From an uncultured Ruminococcus sp. (GTDB lineage: Bacteria > Bacillota > Clostridia > Oscillospirales > Ruminococcaceae), in the NCBI GenBank assembly GCA_937902395.1, contig CALGTV010000085.1, positions 1 through 29,019 of the forward strand: 29,019 nucleotides of DNA, given 5' to 3'. Positions within the stretch are counted from its first letter, which is position 1, and every line of letters begins with the position of its first letter. A program made the translations under genes and the position numbers. Positions 22,474 through 29,019 of this stretch are shown here, in pieces. Under the pieces are notes generated by a model. That model did not search any database and was not told where the DNA came from. It saw only the letters and a program-made list of their open reading frames with translations.

Positions 22474-25257
22474 ATGGCTTCAAAAAGGTTAATTTCTGCT
22501 GTTACGGCTCTTGTTTCAGCTTGTACAGCTCTTTCACCTTCTCTGCCTGCGCTTAATACAATCGCTGCGCAAAATGCCCTGAAAGGCGATATCAACGGCG
22601 ATTCTGCACTTGATTCCAAGGATTTACAGCTTTTGAACAGCTATCTCTTAGGCGGCGGCAATCTCACTTCCGAACAAGGAAAAAATGCCGATTTAAACAG
22701 CGATAATATACTTGACGTTTACGATATGATTCTGCTGAGAGGATTATTCAAAAGTACGGCTTATGACGGACTTTTTATAAATGAAGTCTGCTCCTCGGCT
22801 AAGAATTCTGTAACCGATGCCTCCGGCGCTTCTCCCGACTGGGCTGAGATTTACAACAAATCTGATAATAATATTGATTTAAGCGGAGTTGGTCTTTCCG
22901 ACGGCTCAAAAAATAAATTCAAATTTACTTTCCCGCAGGGTACAATAATCAGCAAGGACAGCTATATTCTCGTTTACTGCGATGACGCTGTTACAGAAGC
23001 AGATGGCGAATATCATGCAGCTTTCAAGCTCAGCGCAACAGGCGAAACGGTATACCTGACAGCTCCCGACGGCAGTGAAATTGATACTGTTGAAGTTCCT
23101 GAACTTGATACCGATATTTCCTACGGCCGCTATAAAGACGGTGCGGATATATTTAAATATCTATCCTGTACAGCAGGAAAATCCAACAACGATGCAACCG
23201 ATATGGACGTTGTTGAAAAGCCTGTATTCTCCGAAATCGGCGGATTATATGACAGCGAATTCCAGCTTACTCTTGCTGATAACAACGGCAATCAGATATA
23301 CTATACAACCGACGGCAGTGACCCGCGTACATCAGATACTGCAAAGCTTTACAGCGAAAGTATCCGTATCTACAACAATACAAATGAGCAGAATAAATAC
23401 AGTTCACTGAGGGATATTACTCTTGTCGAGTATACACCTACTTACAAAAATGTTGAAAAGGGCATTGTTATCCGTGCAGCTTCTAAAAATCCTGACGGAA
23501 AATTCAGCGAGGTTGAACATAATAGCTATTTTGTAGGGAAAACCGCTTCATACTTCAAGGATATGAAAGTTATTTCCATGGCTACGGACAGCGATTATCT
23601 CTTCGATAAGGACAACGGCGCATATATGGTCGGCAAAACTTACTACGAGTGGCGTAACAGTTCTGAATATAAAGAATATGACCCTGCTGATACAAGAAAT
23701 CCCACAAATTACAACAAGGACGGCAGAGAATCGGAATTCCCTGTATCAATTCAGGTAATTGAAAATGGCGAGGCTGTTTACAATGCTGACCTCGGCGCTA
23801 AAATTTCTGGCAATTGGACACGCTCAAATCCACAGAAGAGTTTCAGACTTGTTGCTCGCAGCGAGTACGGCGATTCATCAATAAAACATCCTCTATTCGA
23901 TGAATTGACAGACATAAACGGAAAAGTTATTGACCGTTTTGATAAGGTAACTTTATGGAATGGCGGTAATGATTGCCAGTATCTCCATTTCAGAGATGCT
24001 CTCATACAGGACATCGCAGGAGACAGAAACGTTGAAACTATGGGCAGTGAACCATGTCTGCTGTTCATTGACGGCGAATTCTGGGGCTTCTATATGCTTC
24101 GTGAACGCGTTGATGCCGACCACCTTGAAGCTCATTTCGGACTTGATAAGGACGATGTGGCTGTAATCAAAAATGGCAGTCTCGACGACGGTCTTGACTC
24201 CGACCTTGAAGAATTCAAGCAGTTCTGCGTATGGGCAATAAGCACTAATATGGCTAATCCGATTAATTATGAAAAATTCTGTGATACAGTTGATGTACAG
24301 AGCTTTATGGACTATATGGCTATAGAAACATACATCAACAACAACGACTGGCAAAGCTCAGGTGTAAACAACTGGCAGGTATGGCGTTCAAAGACTGTTC
24401 ACAGCAATATCCCCGAAGCTAATGGCAAATGGCGCTTTATTCTTTATGATACTGATATTTCAGCAGGTCTTTACGGCGGCGAAAAGAATGTTGCAAATTA
24501 CGATTCCCTTGGAAATAACGGTCCTAAATCACAATATTACAACTTCTCCGCAATTCTGAAAAATCTTATCAGAAACGATGAATTCCGCCAGCAGTTCTAT
24601 GATAATTACATTGAAATAATTGATACAACATTTGACAAAACAGCAGTAAACGCTAAAATTACAGAATACGTTAATGCTTATGAAACAGCTACAAAAGATA
24701 CTCTGAATCGCTTCAATCTTGGTTGGGCAGCAAACAACTATCAGAAGGAAGTTCAGCGTATCAATGACTTCTTCAATGACCGTCCCGACTACGCTAAACG
24801 TTATCTTGACAAATACTGCGATGAGTCCAAGATAGATAAAGAGAACAACCTTTCAACAACAAATTTCTGGTCATACTACGGCAAGGGCGAATTTTCATCA
24901 AATCAGGCTGAAAATTCATTTACAGTAAAGGTCAATACAGCTGAGGATAAATCATGGAATATACAATCTCAGGCTAAAAATGTGCTTCTTGAACCGGGTA
25001 AAACATACGAGCTTTCCTTCAAAGCTTCATGCACAACTCCATGTGAAATCTCTCTTGGCTTCAACCACAACGTAGACGGTTCATATCCAAACTGCTGGAG
25101 TGACAAAGCTGAACTCACTCAGCAGCTTCAGGAATACACATATACATTTACAGTCAAGGAAGAAATTGCATACCACGACTGGCAGCTTTACTTCAATTAC
25201 GCATTAACGGCAGGTACATATAAAATTGTAAATCCAAGACTTGTAGAAGTGAAATAA
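22474..25257 (+). CDS. Secreted CotH-type kinase-like protein with N-terminal dockerin and lamin-tail domain
   Basis: A 927-residue exported protein. A signal sequence covers about residues 1-33. A two-repeat dockerin spans 37-92 (loops from Asp39 and Asp73), a lamin-tail-like domain 100-236, and a chitobiase-C/Fn3-like segment about 248-355. A CotH domain covers about 365-785, with LGAKISGNWTRSNPQKSFRL at 440-459 and YDTDIS around 658-663 carrying the likely metal-binding aspartates. A beta-rich CBM-like tail follows at 797-927. CotH proteins include spore-coat protein kinases in Bacillus; dockerin-bearing versions are known in ruminococcal cellulosomes with unclear substrates. The ATG at 22474 is chosen over 22462 because AAAGG abuts the latter too closely. 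No ordinary terminator follows directly. Confidence 0.9.
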   Translation: MASKRLISAVTALVSACTALSPSLPALNTIAAQNALKGDINGDSALDSKDLQLLNSYLLGGGNLTSEQGKNADLNSDNILDVYDMILLRGLFKSTAYDGLFINEVCSSAKNSVTDASGASPDWAEIYNKSDNNIDLSGVGLSDGSKNKFKFTFPQGTIISKDSYILVYCDDAVTEADGEYHAAFKLSATGETVYLTAPDGSEIDTVEVPELDTDISYGRYKDGADIFKYLSCTAGKSNNDATDMDVVEKPVFSEIGGLYDSEFQLTLADNNGNQIYYTTDGSDPRTSDTAKLYSESIRIYNNTNEQNKYSSLRDITLVEYTPTYKNVEKGIVIRAASKNPDGKFSEVEHNSYFVGKTASYFKDMKVISMATDSDYLFDKDNGAYMVGKTYYEWRNSSEYKEYDPADTRNPTNYNKDGRESEFPVSIQVIENGEAVYNADLGAKISGNWTRSNPQKSFRLVARSEYGDSSIKHPLFDELTDINGKVIDRFDKVTLWNGGNDCQYLHFRDALIQDIAGDRNVETMGSEPCLLFIDGEFWGFYMLRERVDADHLEAHFGLDKDDVAVIKNGSLDDGLDSDLEEFKQFCVWAISTNMANPINYEKFCDTVDVQSFMDYMAIETYINNNDWQSSGVNNWQVWRSKTVHSNIPEANGKWRFILYDTDISAGLYGGEKNVANYDSLGNNGPKSQYYNFSAILKNLIRNDEFRQQFYDNYIEIIDTTFDKTAVNAKITEYVNAYETATKDTLNRFNLGWAANNYQKEVQRINDFFNDRPDYAKRYLDKYCDESKIDKENNLSTTNFWSYYGKGEFSSNQAENSFTVKVNTAEDKSWNIQSQAKNVLLEPGKTYELSFKASCTTPCEISLGFNHNVDGSYPNCWSDKAELTQQLQEYTYTFTVKEEIAYHDWQLYFNYALTAGTYKIVNPRLVEVK

Positions 25258-25268
25258 TAAATATAACT

Positions 25269-25301
25269 TTAGGGGACGCTCTCTTGCAGAGCGTCCCCTA
25301 A
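25269..25301. repeat. Perfect 13-bp inverted repeat after the CotH gene
   Basis: TTAGGGGACGCTC at 25269-25281 and GAGCGTCCCCTAA at 25289-25301 form a perfect stem with a 7-base loop. It lies 11 bases after the CotH stop codon but has no U run behind it, so it may be a transcript-end stabiliser or part of a REP-like element. Confidence 0.8.
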
Positions 25302-25328
25302 GCGTGTAGAAAAAGACATGTTTATATC

Positions 25329-25348
25329 GGACACGGCACGCCGTGTCC
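25329..25348. repeat. GC-rich palindrome, REP-like
   Basis: GGACACGGC at 25329-25337 and GCCGTGTCC at 25340-25348 are perfect 9-bp arms around AC, followed by CTACA. It is part of a palindrome-rich, more GC-rich stretch that lacks any ORF. A small imperfect repeat TACAT/ATGTA follows at 25366-25381. Confidence 0.75.
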
Positions 25349-25442
25349 CTACAAAACGGCTATTTTACATCTTTCCATGTAGGTGCGAGTTCCGTCGTCC
25401 GCAATTCCGGTACGAATTTAAGGTTTTTCAACAATTTCCGTC

Positions 25443-25468
25443 GCACATCTTTCGGGATGTGCATTTTT
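25443..25468 (+). terminator. Terminator-like hairpin
   Basis: GCACATC at 25443-25449 pairs with GATGTGC at 25456-25462 around TTTCGG, followed by ATTTTTG. It could end the CotH transcript about 200 bases after the stop codon. Confidence 0.65.
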
Positions 25469-25498
25469 GTTAATTATTGTTATTTTATTCAAAAACTA

Positions 25499-25527
25499 TT
25501 GAATTACTGTTAGAAATATGATAGAAT
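25499..25527 (+). promoter_or_regulatory. Predicted sigma-A promoter of the NSS transporter gene
   Basis: TTGAAT at 25499-25504, a 17-base spacer and TAGAAT at 25522-25527. A small hairpin (TGGGC/GCCCA, 25537-25550) lies in the short leader; GGAG at 25563-25566 is the likely SD. Confidence 0.68.
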
Positions 25528-25577
25528 TAAAATATCTGGGCTTTTGCCCAAAAATATGAAACGGAGAAATTCAAACT

Positions 25578-26978
25578 ATGGAAAAAAAATCTACCCGAGG
25601 AAGCTTCTCGGGACAATTCGGCTTTATCATGGCGGCGGCGGCAAGCGCCGTAGGATTGGGTAATATCTGGCGCTTTCCCTACCTTGCCGCTAAGGACGGC
25701 GGCGGTATTTTCCTGCTTGTATACCTCATACTCGCCCTCACTTTCGGCTTTACTCTGCTGACTACTGAAATCGCTATCGGCCGCAGAACTCAGCAAAGTC
25801 CACTGACTGCATACAAAGCAGTTGACAAAAGAGGCGGTATAATCGGTATTCTCGCTTGTCTCGTGCCTACTATCATTCTCCCCTATTATTGCTCTATTGG
25901 CGGCTGGGTACTGAAATATCTCTCACTCTATATCACAGGAACAGGCTCAACCGCGGCTGTTGACGGCTACTTCGGCAACTATATAGGAGAAAATATTGAG
26001 CCTATAATCTGGATGCTGATATACTTCGCTATTACCGCTGTTATCGTTTTCTGCGGCGTTGAAAAGGGAATTGAAAAATTCAGTAAAATTCTTATGCCAA
26101 TACTTATTGTCATGGTTATAGGAATTTCAATCTATTCCCTTACTCTCAGCCATACCGACGAAAACGGCGTTACACGTACAGGCTTACAAGGACTGAAAGT
26201 CTACTTTGTCCCCGATTTCACTGGAATGACGCTGAAAAAATTCTTTGTTGTCGTCATGGACGCTATGGGACAGCTTTTCTTCTCAATCAGCGTTGCTATG
26301 GGAATTATGGTTGCATACGGCTCATATGCTAAAAAAGAAACAAATCTTATGCAGTCTGTAAACAGAATCGAGCTCTTTGATACCCTTGTTGCTTTCATGG
26401 CCGGTATGATGATTGTTCCTGCTGTATTCACATTCAGCGGACGTGAGGGAATGGCGGCAGGTCCCGGACTTGTTTTCGTATCGCTTCCAAAAGTTTTCAC
26501 TGCTATGGGCGGCGCAGGGAAAATAATCGGACTTCTGTTCTTCCTTGTACTATCCTTTGCCGCTGTAACATCCTCTGTTTCCGTTATGGAGGCTATTGTT
26601 TCAAGCCTTATGGATAAATTCGGGCTCAGCCGTAAGAAAAGTTCTCTTCTCGTTTCGGCTTATACGGTTCTTGCCGCGATTATCGTCTGCATGGGATATA
26701 ATATCCTTTTCTTTGAGATTACCCTCCCCAATGGTACTGTGGGACAGATTCTCGACATCTTTGACTATATCAGCAACTACATCATGATGCCCCTTGTTGC
26801 GTTCCTTACAAGTGTACTCATCGGTTGGGTTGTAAAGCCGAATTACGTTATTGACGAAGTGACACAGGGCAAATTCAAATTCAGCAGAAAAACACTTTAC
26901 ATTATTATGATTAAATTTGTAGTTCCGTTTCTTCTGCTTATACTCCTGCTCCAGTCTATCGGTATTATCAAATTATAA
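25578..26978 (+). CDS. Neurotransmitter:sodium symporter (NSS/SNF) family transporter
   Basis: A 466-residue integral membrane protein with about 11-12 hydrophobic segments, typical of bacterial NSS proteins such as LeuT and TnaT. The family signature in TM1, AVGLGNIWRFPY at residues 24-35, includes the sodium- and substrate-binding unwound region and is followed by a Gly-rich KDGGGIF loop. It should import an amino acid or related amine with sodium; the substrate is not evident. It converges with sigF with no spacing: its TAA ends at 26978 and the sigF stop codon begins at 26979. Its terminator therefore lies inside sigF. Confidence 0.95.
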   Translation: MEKKSTRGSFSGQFGFIMAAAASAVGLGNIWRFPYLAAKDGGGIFLLVYLILALTFGFTLLTTEIAIGRRTQQSPLTAYKAVDKRGGIIGILACLVPTIILPYYCSIGGWVLKYLSLYITGTGSTAAVDGYFGNYIGENIEPIIWMLIYFAITAVIVFCGVEKGIEKFSKILMPILIVMVIGISIYSLTLSHTDENGVTRTGLQGLKVYFVPDFTGMTLKKFFVVVMDAMGQLFFSISVAMGIMVAYGSYAKKETNLMQSVNRIELFDTLVAFMAGMMIVPAVFTFSGREGMAAGPGLVFVSLPKVFTAMGGAGKIIGLLFFLVLSFAAVTSSVSVMEAIVSSLMDKFGLSRKKSSLLVSAYTVLAAIIVCMGYNILFFEITLPNGTVGQILDIFDYISNYIMMPLVAFLTSVLIGWVVKPNYVIDEVTQGKFKFSRKTLYIIMIKFVVPFLLLILLLQSIGIIKL

Positions 26979-27629
26979 TCAGCCTACAAGCTCCTTTCGC
27001 AATCGCGTAAGGAGCTTTTTTTCGTATCGTGATACCTGTACCTGCGTCATGCCAAGTATTTTTGCTGCCGCTGACTGCGTCATATTTCTGAAATAACGCA
27101 GTTCCAGCAGCATACGGTCGCTTTCGGGTAACCTTGCCATTACCTGCCTCAGCGCAAGGAGGTCGAGAATCTGCTCGTCGGGAGCTTCAACGGGGACATC
27201 AATCTGTCCCTCGCCGTCCTCAGAGGAGGTCAGGGAGATAAGCGGCTGTGCTGAACATAATGCTTCTGATATATCAGTCTCAGATTCCCCTGTAAGTGCT
27301 GATAATTCGCTGATTGCAGGCTCTCTGCCCTCTCTCTGCATAAATTCCTGACATATCCTCTGGAGTTTCATTGACAGTTCTTTGAGACTGCGGCTGACTT
27401 TAAGTGTTCCGCCGTCTCTGAAAAGGCGCTTGATTTCCCCCAGTATAACAGGAACGGCATATGTTGAAAATTTTACGCCTCTGTCGGAATCAAAAGCCTT
27501 TACAGCTTTGAGAAGTCCCAGACAGCCTGCGGAATACAGGTCATCGTAATCTATGCCCTTGCCTCTGAATCTGTTTGCGCAGAGATGTACAAGTCCGAGA
27601 TTTTCCTCAGCTTTAACTTCAGTCCCCAT
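26979..27629 (-). CDS. sigF: Forespore-type RNA polymerase sigma factor SigF
   Basis: A 216-residue sigma-70 factor. Region 2 spans about residues 10-78 (DDLYSAGCLGLLKAV, FSTYAVPVILGEIKR, then RDGGTLKVSRSLKE). Region 3 is about 85-150 and region 4 about 155-212, with helix-turn-helix MTQSAAAKILGMTQVQVSRY at 183-202. It is called SigF because it is the third gene of a spoIIAA-spoIIAB-sigma operon. It starts close to the conserved core and is roughly 35-40 residues shorter at the N-terminus than the Bacillus protein; an in-frame stop codon (TAA) two codons upstream rules out a longer form. Its start overlaps spoIIAB by 11 bases. SigF would direct early forespore transcription. Confidence 0.92.
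   Translation of the reverse strand: MGTEVKAEENLGLVHLCANRFRGKGIDYDDLYSAGCLGLLKAVKAFDSDRGVKFSTYAVPVILGEIKRLFRDGGTLKVSRSLKELSMKLQRICQEFMQREGREPAISELSALTGESETDISEALCSAQPLISLTSSEDGEGQIDVPVEAPDEQILDLLALRQVMARLPESDRMLLELRYFRNMTQSAAAKILGMTQVQVSRYEKKLLTRLRKELVG
26988..27022 (+). terminator. Terminator of the NSS gene embedded in the 3' end of sigF
   Basis: AAGCTCCTT at 26988-26996 pairs with AAGGAGCTT at 27009-27017, with an inner CGC/GCG step (26998-27000 with 27005-27007) and a T run to 27022. On the plus strand it ends the NSS transcript; on the minus strand the same bases encode the last residues of SigF. Confidence 0.9.
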
Positions 27630-28056
27630 TCTTTACCAGCCTTTTCCGCATTGTAACCGTAGTTCCTTTGCCGACTTTACTGCTTACTCGAAGCTTGTCC
27701 ATAAAACTTTCCATAACGGAAAAACCAAGTCCGGAACGTTCTTCTTCTGGTGCAGTAGTGAAAAGCGGCTCCATTGCCTGTTCAACATTTGCTATTCCAC
27801 AGCCCTTGTCCTTTATTCTTATGTAGATTTCACGCTCTGCAAGCAGACGAACTGTCAACTCGATATTCCCCATTATTCCCCTGTAGCCGTGTACAATTGC
27901 ATTCGTAACAGCTTCTGAAACAGCTGTACGGATATCCGAAAGCTCCTCAACTGTGGGGTCAGCCTGTATAACAAAGGACGATACAGCGGCTCTTGCAGCT
28001 CCCTCATTCACAGAATGGGAGGGCAGTATAATTTTCATTTCATTAATAATTTCCAT
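27619..28056 (-). CDS. spoIIAB: Anti-sigma F factor SpoIIAB
   Basis: A 145-residue GHKL-family serine kinase and anti-sigma factor. The ATP-binding motifs are the N box with Glu48, Asn52 and His56 (EAVTNAIVHGY), the G1 box DKGCG at 83-87, and the G2 box ERSGLGF at 106-112. SpoIIAB binds SigF to keep it inactive and phosphorylates SpoIIAA; release in the forespore activates SigF. GAGGTG, overlapping the spoIIAA stop codon, is the SD. It starts nine bases after spoIIAA and overlaps sigF by 11 bases. Confidence 0.96.
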   Translation of the reverse strand: MEIINEMKIILPSHSVNEGAARAAVSSFVIQADPTVEELSDIRTAVSEAVTNAIVHGYRGIMGNIELTVRLLAEREIYIRIKDKGCGIANVEQAMEPLFTTAPEEERSGLGFSVMESFMDKLRVSSKVGKGTTVTMRKRLVKNGD

Positions 28057-28065
28057 AATTTCACC

Positions 28066-28371
28066 TCAGACAATTTTTACAATCCTTTCGATTCCCGATA
28101 ACTTCAATACCCGTCGGATATAGGGCTGTGGACCTCTTATTTCAAGCTGTCCGCCGCACTCCTTTAAAAGCTTGTACCTGCCTATAATCAGACCGATTCC
28201 GGAGCTGTCCATAAAGGTTATCCCCGTAAAGTCCATGGCAAGCTTTTCAGGCTGCATTGTTATTACGAATTTGTCAATTTCCGTCCGCAGAGAACGGGCG
28301 GAATGGTGATCAATCTCACCGCTGAGCATGGCTATTGCCGTGCCGTTTTCTGAGCTTATGTTTACTTTCAT
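28066..28371 (-). CDS. spoIIAA: Anti-anti-sigma F factor SpoIIAA
   Basis: A 101-residue STAS-domain protein. The phosphorylation site is Ser57 in FMDSSGIGLI, equivalent to Ser58 of the Bacillus protein; GRYK follows, as usual. The unphosphorylated form releases SigF from SpoIIAB after being dephosphorylated by SpoIIE. GGAGG precedes the ATG. This first gene of the operon would be expected to have a sigma-H promoter; no convincing one could be found in the AT-rich 100 bases upstream. Confidence 0.96.
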   Translation of the reverse strand: MKVNISSENGTAIAMLSGEIDHHSARSLRTEIDKFVITMQPEKLAMDFTGITFMDSSGIGLIIGRYKLLKECGGQLEIRGPQPYIRRVLKLSGIERIVKIV

Positions 28372-28474
28372 TTTGTGCCTCCGCGTTATTTTGTGGATTT
28401 TCTTTTTTTCTGATTATATCATTTCGCTTGTAAAATTTATGTCGTTTACTGTTCTTGTATATTCTTATTTTTTG

Positions 28475-28503
28475 TTGAAATATGAACGGATTTGTGATAT
28501 AAT
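28475..28503 (+). promoter_or_regulatory. Sigma-A promoter of the flavin-reductase-domain gene
   Basis: TTGAAA at 28475-28480, a 17-base spacer and TATAAT at 28498-28503, with AGGAGAGG in front of the ATG at 28533. Confidence 0.85.
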
Positions 28504-28532
28504 AATGTTATAATGAAAAAAGGAGAGGTATT

Positions 28533-29019
28533 ATGTCAAAACAATTCTGGAAAGGCAGTGCTCTGCTTGCCCCCGTACCTGCTGCTCTCGTAACCTGCGG
28601 AACATTGGAAAAGCCAAACGTTCTTACAATCGGCTGGACAGGTATTATCTGCACAAAGCCTCCGATGACCTACATATCCATACGCCCCGAAAGACACTCA
28701 TATAACATAATAAAACAGACGGGCGAATTTGTGATAAATTTAGCGTCCGAAAATTTATGCCGTGCCGTTGATTATTGTGGAGTGCGCTCAGGCAAAAACA
28801 CCGATAAATTCAAGGATTGTAACTTAACGCCTGTAAAATCAGAAAAGGTTTCAGCGCCGACTGTTGCCGAATGTCCCGTTTCTCTGGAATGTAAGGTTAC
28901 AGAGATAAAACCGCTCGGCAGTCACGATATGTTCATAGCAGAGATAGTCAATGTTTCTGTGAAAGAAAATCTTATAGACAGTAATGAAAGAATAGATTTC
29001 TCATCCGCACATCTTCTCG
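28533..29019 (+). CDS. Flavin reductase-like domain protein (3' truncated by window)
   Basis: An open frame of 162 codons from the ATG at 28533 to the window end. It begins MSKQFWKGSALLAPVPAALV, then TCGTLEKPNVLTIGWTGI, TYISIRPERHSYN and EFVINLASE. This fits the flavin reductase-like/flavoredoxin family (PF01613): FMN-binding split-barrel proteins that reduce flavin or carry electrons, normally around 170-200 residues, so little should be missing. The AGGAGAGG SD and a good sigma-A promoter support the start. The physiological partner is unknown. It is divergent from the spoIIA operon. Confidence 0.85.
   Translation, partial: MSKQFWKGSALLAPVPAALVTCGTLEKPNVLTIGWTGIICTKPPMTYISIRPERHSYNIIKQTGEFVINLASENLCRAVDYCGVRSGKNTDKFKDCNLTPVKSEKVSAPTVAECPVSLECKVTEIKPLGSHDMFIAEIVNVSVKENLIDSNERIDFSSAHLL

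Noticed and set aside
28372..28474. Sigma-H promoter for the spoIIA operon
   Set aside because: A GAAT element is present on the minus strand, but no AGGA-type -35 hexamer is at a suitable distance, so no call is made.

Overview
The window looks like a chromosome segment of a fibre-degrading, low-to-moderate-GC Firmicute of the Ruminococcus type (Oscillospiraceae). The reasons are three secreted proteins with dockerin-type calcium-binding repeats (a xylanase/esterase, a leucine-rich-repeat protein and a CotH-like protein), a valS gene under a T-box leader, a spoIIA sporulation-sigma operon, and strong SD sequences with sigma-A promoters. The genus assignment is inference from gene content; no 16S rRNA or other marker gene is present. 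No tRNA, rRNA, CRISPR array, insertion sequence or phage gene was seen.

Layout. 1-4472 (minus): promoter, valine T-box, valS, then tightly packed yjbR-like, Dabb-domain and SDR genes, and the first codons of a gene resembling folC. 4502-8997 (minus): a secreted GH11 xylanase-CBM22-dockerin-CE1 esterase, preceded by a membrane protein with two extracytoplasmic CBM22-like modules and a cytoplasmic GGDEF diguanylate cyclase. 9001-10587 (minus): a sodium:solute symporter. 10701-12235 (plus): an ECF sigma factor, its zinc-finger anti-sigma factor and a small membrane protein. 12244-16145 (minus): the sbcD-sbcC nuclease pair. 16167-20928 (minus): a possible five-gene unit of a COG0523 GTPase with a long His/Cys tandem repeat, a divergent CobW-like GTPase fused to a DUF1980-like domain, proC, a SpoIIM-like protein and a DUF624 protein. 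21336-25257 (plus): the leucine-rich-repeat/dockerin and CotH/dockerin proteins. 25269-25468: a patch of palindromes. 25499-26978 (plus): an NSS transporter, convergent with spoIIAA-spoIIAB-sigF (26979-28371, minus). 28475 to the end (plus): a truncated flavin-reductase-domain protein.

How the genes may work together. The most interesting part is 4539-8783. The enzyme and the sensor carry the same carbohydrate-binding family and lie head to tail, which suggests that xylan fragments outside the cell are sensed and reported through c-di-GMP next to a xylan-degrading cellulosomal enzyme. The second point of interest is the metal-handling pair at 18657-20863: a canonical metallochaperone GTPase with five copies of a 20-residue His/Cys unit beside a divergent GTPase lacking the CxCC motif. 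The remaining genes are mostly housekeeping.
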